A DNA stretch of 39,336 nucleotides from Dehalococcoidales bacterium (GTDB taxonomy: Bacteria; Chloroflexota; Dehalococcoidia; Dehalococcoidales; Fen-1064), in NCBI GenBank assembly GCA_020342155.1, contig CP070842.1, positions 824,568-863,903 of the forward strand. Reading direction: 5' to 3'. The notes beneath the pieces were generated by a model. The model had not been told where the DNA came from. It made no database searches and was given only the letters and a program-made list of their open reading frames with translations. The position numbers and the translations under genes are program-made. Positions 9,389 through 17,694 of the stretch are shown piece by piece (positions within the stretch are counted from its first letter, which is position 1; each line of letters begins with the position of its first letter).

Positions 9389-9417
9389 GTTATACCGTAA
9401 ATCTAAACTCCCTGTAA
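9389..9417 (-). promoter_or_regulatory. Candidate promoter for the CoA-transferase at 7950-9143
   Basis: On minus: TTACAG (9417-9412), a 17-bp spacer, TATAAC (9394-9389). An inverted repeat, AATACA-N6-TGTATT, begins at the downstream edge of the -10 and could be an operator. Confidence 0.4.
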
Positions 9418-9420
9418 TTC

Positions 9421-9449
9421 TTGACAATCAGCGAGTAGATGCCTAAGAT
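9421..9449 (+). promoter_or_regulatory. Strong sigma-70-type promoter for the DUF2807 lipoprotein
   Basis: Perfect TTGACA (9421-9426), a 17-bp spacer, TAAGAT (9444-9449). Predicted start is ~9456, so the leader is only ~15 nt and consists almost entirely of the AGGAGG ribosome-binding site (9460-9465). Confidence 0.65.
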
Positions 9450-9470
9450 GGGCATGCTTAGGAGGTGCAT

Positions 9471-10184
9471 ATGAAAAGGTCACTAATATTAACAATATTA
9501 GTAGTACTTGCAGTCATGGGATTATCAGTAGGCTGTGGATTTGTAACAGGTTCTGGAAACCTGGTAAGTGATACCTATGACTTCAGTGATTTCACTATAG
9601 TCGAAGCACATAACGGCTTCCAGTTAGAGATAACTAGATCGACTGCTTTTGGCATAGAAATCACCACCGACGATAATGTACAGGAATATCTCGAAGTAAA
9701 TAAATCCGGTGATACGTTGATTATCAGATTAAGGGGTAACCGCCTCTATAGCTCGGTTACTCTTGAAGCCAGTATCACCATGCCTGAGCTTTATGGGATA
9801 GATCTATCCGGGGGCTCTCGAGCCAGTATTACTGACTTTAGCTCATCACACGATCTCTCGGTTGAACTATCGGGTGGCAGCCGGATATCCGGCGAAATAA
9901 CAGCAGCTGATACCGATTTCGAACTGTCCGGTGGTAGCCGGGTTGACCTGGCAGGTTCGGCCAATGATCTGGTTGTAGATGGCTCAGGTGGTAGCCAATT
10001 GGACCTGGAGAGCTTTCCTGTCGATAATGCTCGTATTGAGCTAAGCGGTGGTGGAAGTGCAACCGTCAATCTAGATGGCAGGCTGGATGTTGACCTCAGC
10101 GGTGGCTCAAGGGTTCTCTACGTCGGTAATCCTACCATAGGCGACCGAGATCTATCTGGCGGCTCGACCGTCAGCAATAAATAA
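9471..10184 (+). CDS. Lipoprotein with DUF2807-type (auto-transporter adhesin head GIN-like) beta-helix
   Basis: About 237 residues from the ATG at 9471, chosen because AGGAGG ends 5 bp before it. An in-frame GTG six bases upstream overlaps that site. The N-terminus is a lipoprotein signal peptide (MKRSLILTILVVLAVMGLSVGC, 22 residues) with the lipidated Cys at 22. The mature part begins GSGN and includes FTIVEAHNGFQLEIT, typical of DUF2807. A repeated strand-turn unit (LSGGSR, LSGGS, GSGGSQ, LSGGGS) occurs at least seven times in the C-terminal half, as expected of a right-handed parallel beta-helix. It is probably anchored on the outer face of the membrane. Substrate or partner unknown. The downstream membrane gene starts 20 bp later. 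Confidence 0.85.
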   Translation: MKRSLILTILVVLAVMGLSVGCGFVTGSGNLVSDTYDFSDFTIVEAHNGFQLEITRSTAFGIEITTDDNVQEYLEVNKSGDTLIIRLRGNRLYSSVTLEASITMPELYGIDLSGGSRASITDFSSSHDLSVELSGGSRISGEITAADTDFELSGGSRVDLAGSANDLVVDGSGGSQLDLESFPVDNARIELSGGGSATVNLDGRLDVDLSGGSRVLYVGNPTIGDRDLSGGSTVSNK

Positions 10185-10204
10185 GGTTAACCAGAAAACA
10201 ATAG

Positions 10205-10618
10205 ATGTCAGAAGAAACACGAAGATACCCGCTACTCACTACGCTAATGACGTATACCCGATTGCCGTGGTATTGGACCACCATCATTGTCACTGTATTA
10301 TCGCTCCTACTGTTACTACTTGCAGCATTACTGGATGGCAAACTTAGCGATGTGCCAGGGTGGAATTTCTGGCGTATAAGTATCGATGGAATTGTTACCG
10401 TCATATATATCCTGGCAATATACCCATTTATGGCAAGACTGCGTGAGCGGGCTATCCAGACTTTTCGGCCACTTTTATCCCTGGAAAACGATGTTTTCGA
10501 CAAGGTTACGACAGGTATTTCCAGGCCGAACCGTCGCTGGGAATGGGCAGCCGTATTTCTTGGAATTGCAATAACTGGTAGTCTGGGACAACCGTGGAAA
10601 ATGGATTGGATTTCCTAA
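10205..10618 (+). pseudogene. Membrane protein, probably 3'-truncated
   Basis: 137 residues remain. Two hydrophobic segments are clear (~24-43 and ~61-76), then a cytoplasmic-looking stretch (RPLLSLENDVFDKVTTG), then the start of a third hydrophobic segment (~113-128, WAAVFLGIAITGSLGQPW) that is cut after a few residues. From ~10,600 on, the sequence instead matches, on the opposite strand, the broken end of an MBL-fold gene. I infer that the original protein was longer and lost its C-terminal membrane part in a deletion or inversion. It follows the DUF2807 gene by 20 bp and may have formed an operon with it. Family not recognised. Confidence 0.5.
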
Positions 10619-11054
10619 TTCCGGGCATTCCGAACCAGGGCATAGAGAAGACATCCACAATAGAAGGTCGCGGAAAACTGTGTGTTACCATAAAACCCGT
10701 GAATTCTATTAGCTCGTGCCATTTGGCTAAAGGGATAGCCCGCTTTCCTGTTAAGTACGGTTGTGCATTTATATGCACAGCCAAGGAAGCATGCGTTCTA
10801 TCAATTAGGTAATCTGCGCCATTGACATGATCAAGGTGTGAGTGCGTAAGTACAATCAGTTTGATATCTTCAACATCTCGACCTAGTGTGTTGCGTACAA
10901 AGGTTAGAATAGTCTTAGCGTCCGAGGGGAAACAAACGTCAACTACTGCTATTGAGTCACCATCAATTACATATGACGGACTCGCCCTACCGGATATTAT
11001 GTTGATATTACTGTATTGTATCGGAATCACTGTTATAAACGAATTCACTTTCAC
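10506..11054 (-). pseudogene. Metallo-beta-lactamase-fold hydrolase, C-terminally truncated
   Basis: The frame encodes 182 residues, but only ~1-150 look like an MBL-fold protein: the N-terminal strands and the metal motif HSHLDHVNG at 71-79. MBL proteins normally run to 220-300 residues and need further His/Asp ligands (PGHTPGS-type and C-terminal His). None is present. Residues ~152-182 (from FSTVVPDYQ) are antisense to the neighbouring membrane gene, so the true gene ends near position 10,600. The start is GTG, at 11054 or 11048. An extended -10-like TGGTATAAT lies just upstream on minus. Very likely non-functional. Confidence 0.7.
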
Positions 11055-11225
11055 TGGTATTATACCATGAGTCCCTTTCGTTCCAGGACAGGCATAGAAA
11101 GTAGATTTTTAAAGTTCGATCTGGTATAGTCAACCGCCAGTGTGATTTATGCTGACCGTGGAGTCTTTGGTGAGTAAATTCGCCCGGTCAGCTTACGTGC
11201 ATAACCATATTGTAAGCGCGGTATA

Positions 11226-11254
11226 TTGACGTATTGGCAACCGCACGGTATATT
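11226..11254 (+). promoter_or_regulatory. Promoter of the CoA-transferase/crotonase/radical SAM operon
   Basis: TTGACG (11226-11231), a 17-bp spacer, TATATT (11249-11254). Predicted start is ~11261, with a leader of ~68 nt. A ribosome-binding site, GGAGGA, lies upstream of the ATG at 11329. Confidence 0.6.
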
Positions 11255-11328
11255 TCCATTGTATTTAACTTCCGTCGTGTGGAGTGGTAAAGGTAGCTGA
11301 TTAACGACATCTATGGAGGAATATTAAA

Positions 11329-12543
11329 ATGGTTCAGGCCCTCGAAGGGATTAAGGTAATGGAGACGGCATCAGTCTATGCCGGACCAATGGCCGGCAGG
11401 CTTTTAGCTGACTGGGGTGCGGACGTAGTCCACATCGAGCACCCGGTCAGGGGCGATATAGCGAGGAGTGAGTCTTCCAAGCGTGGCGGTAAGATAATAC
11501 AGTCGGACATTAACTACCGCTTCGAGAACTTTAATAGGAACAAGCGGAGTATCACCCTTGACCTGTCTCTTGAAACGGGACGGCAGGTCGTCCATAAACT
11601 GTTGGAAACAGCAGACGTTTATATATCCAACTTTCGACCACGCGAGCTTAAGGCTTACGAGCTGGAATACGAGACATTGAGCCAGCTCAATCCGGGTATC
11701 ATCCACGCTAACGTCTGTGGTTACGGTAAGAAAGGCCCGGATAGGGACCTTCCCGGCTACGAATTTACCAGCTACTTCCCGAGGACCGGAATGCTGCATG
11801 TCCTGCAGACACCGGGGGCAGGCCCGGGATTACCGCCTTATGGGCTGGGTGATAATGTTGCCGGAATGACCCTAGCCTGCGGTATCATGACTGCCCTGTT
11901 CATTCGGGAGCGAACGGGAGTCGGGCAAGAGGTGGATGTATCACTCTTCCAGGCTGGGGTCTATGCCCTATCTCTGGACATCGCCGGGTCGCTGGTTACC
12001 GGTCAAGACCGGCAGCAGGTAGAAACGAGAGATGTGGCCAATCCGCTGGTCTCCCCGTACCGCACTAAGGATAACAGGTGGCTGTATCTCGGTGTTTCGC
12101 AGCCGGACCTTTACTGGTCACGTTTCTGTCGGGCGATAGGCCGCGAAGACCTGGAACATAACCCCAGGTTCGCCACTTTCGATCTGAGGATAGAGAACCA
12201 TATCGCCCTGAACCAAATCCTGGAGGAGGTCTTCCAAGACCGGATCCTTGACGAGTGGAAAGCACCGCTTAATGAGGCTGGGTTGCCCTGGTCACCGGTG
12301 CAGAATTTACCTGAGACCACCGCCGACCCGCAAGCGCGAGCCAATGACTTCTATGTTGCCTATGACCACCCGACGTACGGCCATATCGAGGGTGTGGCCA
12401 ACCCGATACAGCTCAGTAAAATCACCGTTGGAGTTACCCGGCCAGCCCCCGAGCTCGGTCAGCACACTGAGGAGGTACTTCTTGAACATAATTACACCTG
12501 GGAAGATATCGAGCGATTCAAGCAACAAGGGGTAATTGGTTAG
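11329..12543 (+). CDS. Family III CoA-transferase (CaiB/BaiF)
   Basis: 404 residues. Signatures are GIKVMETASVYAGPMAGRLL, GADVVHIEHPVRGDIAR, NKRSITLDLSLETGRQVV and the C-terminal LGQHTEEVLLE. The catalytic Asp is D175 in LGDNVAG. It heads a plus-strand set with a crotonase, radical SAM protein, MeaB and PrpD-like protein. It is therefore a candidate for activating the acid handled by the mutase module, in the role YgfH plays in E. coli, although YgfH belongs to a different CoA-transferase class. The exact acid is unknown. Confidence 0.92.
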   Translation: MVQALEGIKVMETASVYAGPMAGRLLADWGADVVHIEHPVRGDIARSESSKRGGKIIQSDINYRFENFNRNKRSITLDLSLETGRQVVHKLLETADVYISNFRPRELKAYELEYETLSQLNPGIIHANVCGYGKKGPDRDLPGYEFTSYFPRTGMLHVLQTPGAGPGLPPYGLGDNVAGMTLACGIMTALFIRERTGVGQEVDVSLFQAGVYALSLDIAGSLVTGQDRQQVETRDVANPLVSPYRTKDNRWLYLGVSQPDLYWSRFCRAIGREDLEHNPRFATFDLRIENHIALNQILEEVFQDRILDEWKAPLNEAGLPWSPVQNLPETTADPQARANDFYVAYDHPTYGHIEGVANPIQLSKITVGVTRPAPELGQHTEEVLLEHNYTWEDIERFKQQGVIG

Positions 12544-12676
12544 AGGACTATAGTAACATTCTTGTAGAATATTGGGGTCGCTTCTCCTTGACAGGGTAAG
12601 GGCAGTATAATAACCTTCTGAAACAATTGAAGCAAAAGAGTCACCAGTGTGAAACTCAAGCTAGAGAGGGGAAGAA

Positions 12677-13444
12677 ATGAGTGATTTAGTTCTGGCAGAG
12701 ACGAAAGAGTATGTCTGTACCGTTACGCTCAATCGACCTGACAAGCGAAATGCATTGAACCCTGAGTTGCTGCGTCTTCTTAAAGATACTTTTCAGAGTA
12801 TACAGCCGGGGGGAGACGTCAGAGCAGTGGTTCTTCGCGGTATGGGAGAGAAGGCTTTTTGTGCCGGGGCAGACCTTACGGCCGTGCTGTCTGAGGAGGG
12901 TGGGGGTGATATTATTCAGGACACAATAGAAAGTGTCATTGCCTGTCCCTGCCCGGTTATCGCTATGATTTATGGATACGCCGTGGGGGCAGGGTGTGAC
13001 CTGGCGGCGGCTTGCGACTTTAGAATAATTGCCGACTCAGCCCGGATGGGGATAAATCCAGTCAAAATCGGATTAGTATATGCCCCGAAGGCTATAGCAC
13101 GATTTATCAACCTTATTGGCCCGGGTTATACCAGGGAGCTGTTCTTCACCGGCAGGTTTTTTACGGCTCAGAGAGCTGAGGAGATGGGACTGGTAAATTA
13201 CGTTGTCCCGGAGGACGAACTGTTATCTACCACCTACTCCCTGGCCCGGGAAATCGCTGAAAATGCCCCACTGGCCGTAGCCGGGGCCAAGTCTGTCATC
13301 AATAAGCTCCTCCATAGACAGCTGAGCCCGGAAGACGAAGCAGAAATGCGGACTATCGTAAGACATGCCCGGCAGACCGAAGACATGAAAGAAGGGGTGC
13401 AGGCCTTTGCCGAGAGACGCAAACCAGAATTCCGAGGGAAATAA
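12677..13444 (+). CDS. Crotonase-superfamily protein, methylmalonyl-CoA decarboxylase-like
   Basis: 255 residues, standard crotonase size. The oxyanion-hole segment is CAGADL at 62-67. Both catalytic Glu residues of true enoyl-CoA hydratase are missing: GAGCDLA has Asp, and the FGQPE segment reads INPVKIGLVY. That NPVxxGxxY segment (Y135) and the ending MKEGVQAFAERRKPEF closely resemble E. coli methylmalonyl-CoA decarboxylase (YgfG), whose active-site Tyr sits in TPVNLGVPY. The YgfG active-site His (AGHD) is Ala here (AGAD). I infer a malonyl-type CoA decarboxylase acting after the mutase. A hydratase or isomerase is less likely. GGGGAAG precedes the ATG. Confidence 0.82.
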   Translation: MSDLVLAETKEYVCTVTLNRPDKRNALNPELLRLLKDTFQSIQPGGDVRAVVLRGMGEKAFCAGADLTAVLSEEGGGDIIQDTIESVIACPCPVIAMIYGYAVGAGCDLAAACDFRIIADSARMGINPVKIGLVYAPKAIARFINLIGPGYTRELFFTGRFFTAQRAEEMGLVNYVVPEDELLSTTYSLAREIAENAPLAVAGAKSVINKLLHRQLSPEDEAEMRTIVRHARQTEDMKEGVQAFAERRKPEFRGK

Positions 13445-15257
13445 CACGCCCCAGGATTACGTCTTCAGTTATGAACTTGACCCAGAATCAGAGCACCATC
13501 CGGTATACCATCATCGCCTTGCTGAACTGGTAAGGGTAATTCTGGAGCACATGCTTAATGTCGTTACGCCCTTGAAAGCGGGCGAAGACGTCAAGATTGA
13601 TGGTTTTAGATGGCTAATGGACAGAGATAACGCTTATCAGGTATTACCTGAGACTGATAGCCGTTCACGCTCCTCTAAAGCTGTGTTTTGTGAACCCCGG
13701 ATAGACCTAATCAAGAAGCTGGCAGAGTCTCTTCTGACAATGGTCGAATTTGAGCAAGAAGGTAAAACAGTAAAGGTGGACGGCTTCAGACTGAAGAACC
13801 TTCAGGACTGGCTGGTCCCCAGCGTGGGCGACCCACGCGAAGTTTTTGAATATACTGGTAGCCATTGCCGTTGTGATTGCGTTTTTTGCTGTAACAAAGG
13901 TAATCTCCCTTCTGTAGCTGTAGGCAATGACCTGGGCCGGACAGCTGAAGATGAGTTCGAAGAAATAAGGACCAGAATAAAATATTTCCCGTCAGAAGCC
14001 GGAAAGGCTTTGTTCCCTAGGCTGGGTTGTGTTTATGAGGTAACAGAACACCCATATTTTGTGGATGTGCTTTATCTATTGAGAGAGAAGACTTCTCAGC
14101 CATTCAAGATTACTACCAATGGCTGCAACCTGTCGCCTGAGACAGTTGTCGAGCTAGCCAGGCTTAAGCCCATTTATCTATATCTTTCCCTGAATAGCTC
14201 CTCAGCCCTGCGCCGCCAAAGGCTTATGAGAGACCCTGAACCGGAGACAGCTATTAGCGCCTTGCCTTTACTTCGGCAACAGCGTATACCATACGCAACC
14301 GTAATTGTGCCCTGGCCAGTAGATACGGTAGACGAGATGCTGGAGGACCTTTCTTCTACGGTAGCTTATGCTGCCAGGCATGAGACACACCTTGTCCAAG
14401 TGAACCTACCGGGATATACCAGCCATTTCTCATCCTCTGAGATTTTTGACCTCCCCCAACTCTGGCAGGCGGTTATTACACGAGTGAGAGAACTCAGGGA
14501 GGAGCACGACTACCCGATTGTGACTATGCCGACTTTATACGAGGAAAACATCTACCAGCCGCGTAAAAACCTGCCTCAAATATTAGGCCTGGTGAAGAAC
14601 TCTCCCGCTTATCTCGGTGGACTCAGAAGAGGGGACGTGATTCTGCGGATAAACAGCGTACTTATTCGTGATAGACCACAGGCTCGCGACATCCTTTCAG
14701 TCCTCCAGCAGAGCGAGGCGAAGACGGTCAATCTTCGAGTACAAAGGGAGCGCCAGACTCTCGAAATAGGTTTAGATTTGACCAGATATTCTTACCCTTA
14801 CTCCAGAGACATAGATACTTATTTAGGTGTCATCTTTCCCGGTACCGGGCTCAGGATGAGTGATATTGAAAGCCTGAGGGAGACGATAGAATCTCACCAG
14901 GCTAAGCGAGTCCTGTTCCTTTCTTCAGAATTAATGAGGCCCACGTTCGAGCAGTGTCTGGCTGAATCACACCTATTTGGTGATAGCCAGCTTGATATAG
15001 ACATTGAGGTTCCCCAGAACCGTTTCTTTGGTGGTAATATATTTATGGGCGACCTGCTGGTGGTCCAGGACTTTATTGACTGCATCAAAGACTATACAAA
15101 ACAGAAGGGTAATAGACCAGACCTGGCAATAATCCCGTCCTCGCCATTTAGTCTCAGTGGTTGGGGTAGGGACCTTACCGGTAGGGTATATCTTGATATA
15201 GAAAGGGTAACGGGAATACCCGTCGAGCTTCTTCATTGTGCTACCATATATGAGTAA
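13407..15257 (+). CDS. Radical SAM protein with PDZ and DUF512-like domains
   Basis: 616 residues from a TTG start that overlaps the crotonase by 38 bp, with AGGGGT ~8 bp upstream. No ATG exists nearby, so the start is uncertain. Residues ~35-135 contain two similar halves, each ending in VK(I/V)DGFR. The radical SAM core has C154-x3-C158-x2-C161 (CRCDCVFC), with additional cysteines at 156 and 162, and TTNGCNL further on. A PDZ domain spans ~390-455 (SPAYLGGLRRGDVILRINS). The C-terminus (~470-616) has VPQNRFFGGNIFMGDLL, like the FFGG-GLL motif of DUF512. Known radical SAM/PDZ/DUF512 proteins place the PDZ first. The order here differs. Its place between decarboxylase and MeaB suggests a role in the B12 mutase pathway. 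Reaction unknown. Confidence 0.8.
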   Translation: MPRDANQNSEGNNTPQDYVFSYELDPESEHHPVYHHRLAELVRVILEHMLNVVTPLKAGEDVKIDGFRWLMDRDNAYQVLPETDSRSRSSKAVFCEPRIDLIKKLAESLLTMVEFEQEGKTVKVDGFRLKNLQDWLVPSVGDPREVFEYTGSHCRCDCVFCCNKGNLPSVAVGNDLGRTAEDEFEEIRTRIKYFPSEAGKALFPRLGCVYEVTEHPYFVDVLYLLREKTSQPFKITTNGCNLSPETVVELARLKPIYLYLSLNSSSALRRQRLMRDPEPETAISALPLLRQQRIPYATVIVPWPVDTVDEMLEDLSSTVAYAARHETHLVQVNLPGYTSHFSSSEIFDLPQLWQAVITRVRELREEHDYPIVTMPTLYEENIYQPRKNLPQILGLVKNSPAYLGGLRRGDVILRINSVLIRDRPQARDILSVLQQSEAKTVNLRVQRERQTLEIGLDLTRYSYPYSRDIDTYLGVIFPGTGLRMSDIESLRETIESHQAKRVLFLSSELMRPTFEQCLAESHLFGDSQLDIDIEVPQNRFFGGNIFMGDLLVVQDFIDCIKDYTKQKGNRPDLAIIPSSPFSLSGWGRDLTGRVYLDIERVTGIPVELLHCATIYE

Positions 15258-15259
15258 GA

Positions 15260-15273
15260 AACAGGTACCTGTT
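15260..15273. promoter_or_regulatory. Perfect 14-bp palindrome upstream of meaB
   Basis: AACAGGTACCTGTT is perfectly palindromic. It sits 2 bp after the radical SAM stop codon and immediately upstream of a perfect TTGACA (15275-15280). No good -10 is found 16-18 bp further. Possible operator for an internal promoter. Confidence 0.35.
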
Positions 15274-15335
15274 ATTGACATAAAGTTAGTGAACTAGGTT
15301 AGAGGTGAACCCTGGCGTATGGGAGACCTGTAAAT

Positions 15336-16340
15336 ATGGAATTAGTGGAGCAAATGCTTAGAGGGAGCATGGCTTCCTTAGCACGACTGGTCAGCCTGAT
15401 AGAGGGAGGAAGTAGTGAAGTATCCCAAGTAATGAAGCTGGTCTATCCCCATACGGGAAAAGCTTACCGTATTGGCCTGACCGGACCTCCCGGACTGGGT
15501 AAGAGTACCATCGTCGATAAGCTAACGGCCGTGGCCAGAAGTCAGGGTTTAGGGGTGGGAATAATTGCGGTGGACCCCACCAGCCCATTTTCTGGAGGTG
15601 CATTGCTGGGTGATAGAATCAGGATGCAGCAGCATTATCTCGATGAAGGCGTTTTTATTCGTAGTATGGCAACTCGTGGCAGTCTAGGAGGCTTGCCCAG
15701 AACTGTTAGCGAGGTAATCAGTGTAATTGATGCCTCTGGTAAGGATATTATTCTGATAGAGACGGTAGGAGTAGGGCAAAGCGAACTGGATATTATTAAG
15801 AACGTAGATACGGCAATTGTTGTCCTGGCTCCTGAGTCTGGGGACAATATACAGACCATGAAAGCGGGCTTGCTTGAGATAGCTGATATATTCGTGATTA
15901 ATAAGGCTGACCGTCCGGGCGCTGATGGCCTCATCGGGGAGATGCAGGCCATGCTTCAGCTTAGTAACGAGCGAACGCAGTGGGAGATACCTATAGTAGC
16001 TACTGAAGCAGTTAACAACGTGGGTATTGAGGAGCTTTACCGGCAAATTCAACTACATCGTGAAGCCCTTAATGAGATGGGTTTACTTGCCCAGCGGCGT
16101 CAACAGCAGCGTCGGGAACAGTTCATAAACACGCTAGAGAAGAAAATCAGTGCCGAACTGTTTGAGATTATCAAGCAGGATGGTCAATTAAATCAGTACG
16201 TTGATGAGGTAGAGAAGGGGGAAATCGACCCCTATTCAGCCGCCGATGAGATTTTGAATTCAAAAACTCTATTAACTACCCTGTCACATCAGTTAGCACA
16301 GAGAAAGCGGCCTAGTAACCAGGGAACACAGGAGGGATAG
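15336..16340 (+). CDS. meaB: MeaB/ArgK-type GTPase chaperone of B12-dependent acyl-CoA mutase
   Basis: 334 residues, as usual for MeaB/ArgK/YgfD. Visible G-motifs are GPPGLGKST (P-loop, ~50-58), DPTSPFSGGALLGDRIRM, ETVGVGQSELDI and NKAD. The family gates cofactor loading and protects the mutase from inactivation through GTP hydrolysis. A C-terminal dimerisation helix is present. Its ribosome-binding site is GGGAG. The mutase subunits lie on the opposite strand 1.4-4.8 kb downstream, which is the expected partner. The stop codon overlaps the ribosome-binding site of the next gene (GGAGGGATAG), so translation is probably coupled. Confidence 0.95.
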   Translation: MELVEQMLRGSMASLARLVSLIEGGSSEVSQVMKLVYPHTGKAYRIGLTGPPGLGKSTIVDKLTAVARSQGLGVGIIAVDPTSPFSGGALLGDRIRMQQHYLDEGVFIRSMATRGSLGGLPRTVSEVISVIDASGKDIILIETVGVGQSELDIIKNVDTAIVVLAPESGDNIQTMKAGLLEIADIFVINKADRPGADGLIGEMQAMLQLSNERTQWEIPIVATEAVNNVGIEELYRQIQLHREALNEMGLLAQRRQQQRREQFINTLEKKISAELFEIIKQDGQLNQYVDEVEKGEIDPYSAADEILNSKTLLTTLSHQLAQRKRPSNQGTQEG

Positions 16341-16344
16341 CCAG

Positions 16345-17682
16345 ATGAAAGCGACCAAAAAGCTCGCCGAGTTTATACACGATTTGAGTTATGAGGACCT
16401 CTCAGCCGATGCGATAGCAAAGGCAAAGCTGTGCCTGATGGACTGGGTAGGGGTCACGGTGGGAGGATATGCTGGTGGGCGGAGTGACATGGACCCTATG
16501 ATTGACTCTCTTCAACCGTTTTTTGGTCAACGACAAGCAACCCTGATCACTAAGAAAAGGAAAGTGGATACTATCAATGCGGCTTTAATCAACGGGACTG
16601 CTGGTCACTATTTAGACTATGACGATATTCAATCGGGGATGTCGGGGCATCCCTCCGTACCGGTGATACCGGCTGCCCTGGCGATGGGCGAGTACCGCAA
16701 GGTTGACGGCAAGAGGTTTATCGCAGCAGTAGCGGCTGGATTCGAGGCTGAATGCAGGATCGGGGAAGCGATTAACCCGGAGCATTATGGAAGCGGCTGG
16801 CACGCTACATCGACCCTGGGGTGTTTCGGAGCCGGCGCGGCCGTTGCCAATATGATTGGTCTGGATGCTAAGAAGATAGTTTCGACTCTGGGTATTGCCG
16901 GTACTCAGGCATTCGGTGTGCGGCAATCATTTGGCACCATGTGTAAACCATTCCATGCCGGTAAAGCCGCCAGCAATGGACTTCTGGCGGCCATTCTGGC
17001 TGAAGGCGGTTTTACGGCTCCACAGGAAATCCTCGAAGGCGTCGATGGGTTTGGTAAGATATATTCCACAAAATTTGATGAAACAAAGATAGATAACCTG
17101 GGACAACCCTTTAGAATAGAGCAGGTCGTCTACAAGCGTTATGCCTCGTGTTACTTCAGTCACGCCACTGTCCGTTGCATGCTGGAAATCGGGAAAAAGC
17201 ATAACCCCGCATTTTCGAAGGTAGATAAAATAATGGTGAAAGTGGGTCCGTTGGCTATTGAGGTTGCCGGTAACCCTGCTCCCCAAACCGGATTGGAGGG
17301 GAAGTTTAGTCTCAGCTACTGTGCTGTACTGGCTCTGGTAAAGGGCCAGGCATTAGAGTCCGACTTCACAGATGAGCTGGTAAACGATCCGGAAATCAAG
17401 GATTTGGTAGCTAAGGTCGTTACGGTAGCCGAAGACTCGTTTACGGCGCTGGAGTCAGAGATTTGTATTGTAATGTCAGATGGTCCGGAAATTAAGGAAA
17501 AGACTGATCTAATCAGTGAGCGTGCCGTATCTGTGGCTGAATGGGAATCCATACTGGAAGCAAAGTCCGCTAATCTTCTTCGGAGCAGTTACCCTTCAGG
17601 AAGAGTTCAGGACGTGATTACGGCTATCAGAGGATTAGAGGAAATTGATGATATCGGGAAGGTCGCCGACCTTCTGAGTTAA
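16345..17682 (+). CDS. MmgE/PrpD family protein (2-methylcitrate dehydratase/cis-aconitate decarboxylase-like)
   Basis: 445 residues. Typical motifs are ALINGTAGHYLDYDD (~72-86), HPSVPVIPAALA, GWHATSTLGCFGAGAA, KPFHAGKAASNG and KRYASCYFSHATV. The family removes water from 2-methylcitrate or decarboxylates cis-aconitate without a metal. It starts 4 bp after meaB, so it is the last gene of the plus-strand operon. No 2-methylcitrate synthase or lyase is in the window, so a classical methylcitrate cycle is not supported. It may act on a tricarboxylic or hydroxy acid feeding or leaving the mutase module. It ends 12 bp from the convergent B12 subunit. Confidence 0.88.
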   Translation: MKATKKLAEFIHDLSYEDLSADAIAKAKLCLMDWVGVTVGGYAGGRSDMDPMIDSLQPFFGQRQATLITKKRKVDTINAALINGTAGHYLDYDDIQSGMSGHPSVPVIPAALAMGEYRKVDGKRFIAAVAAGFEAECRIGEAINPEHYGSGWHATSTLGCFGAGAAVANMIGLDAKKIVSTLGIAGTQAFGVRQSFGTMCKPFHAGKAASNGLLAAILAEGGFTAPQEILEGVDGFGKIYSTKFDETKIDNLGQPFRIEQVVYKRYASCYFSHATVRCMLEIGKKHNPAFSKVDKIMVKVGPLAIEVAGNPAPQTGLEGKFSLSYCAVLALVKGQALESDFTDELVNDPEIKDLVAKVVTVAEDSFTALESEICIVMSDGPEIKEKTDLISERAVSVAEWESILEAKSANLLRSSYPSGRVQDVITAIRGLEEIDDIGKVADLLS

Positions 17683-17694
17683 TAAATACCAAGA

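Larger units (their letters stand above)
9144..9470. other. 327-bp divergent promoter region
   Basis: It carries two outward promoters with almost adjacent -35 boxes (listed separately). It also has an inverted repeat AATACA...TGTATT (9371-9376 / 9383-9388) just downstream of the minus-strand -10, and another, CCTAAG...CTTAGG (9442-9447 / 9457-9462), over the plus-strand -10 and ribosome-binding site. Confidence 0.5.

Noticed and set aside
12588..12611. Perfect TTGACA and perfect TATAAT upstream of the crotonase gene
   Set aside because: The spacer is only 12 bp, too short for a sigma-70 promoter, so the boxes are unlikely to work together.
16345..17682. Methylcitrate cycle suggested by the PrpD-like gene
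   Set aside because: No methylcitrate synthase or methylisocitrate lyase is in the window. The operon context favours a different role.
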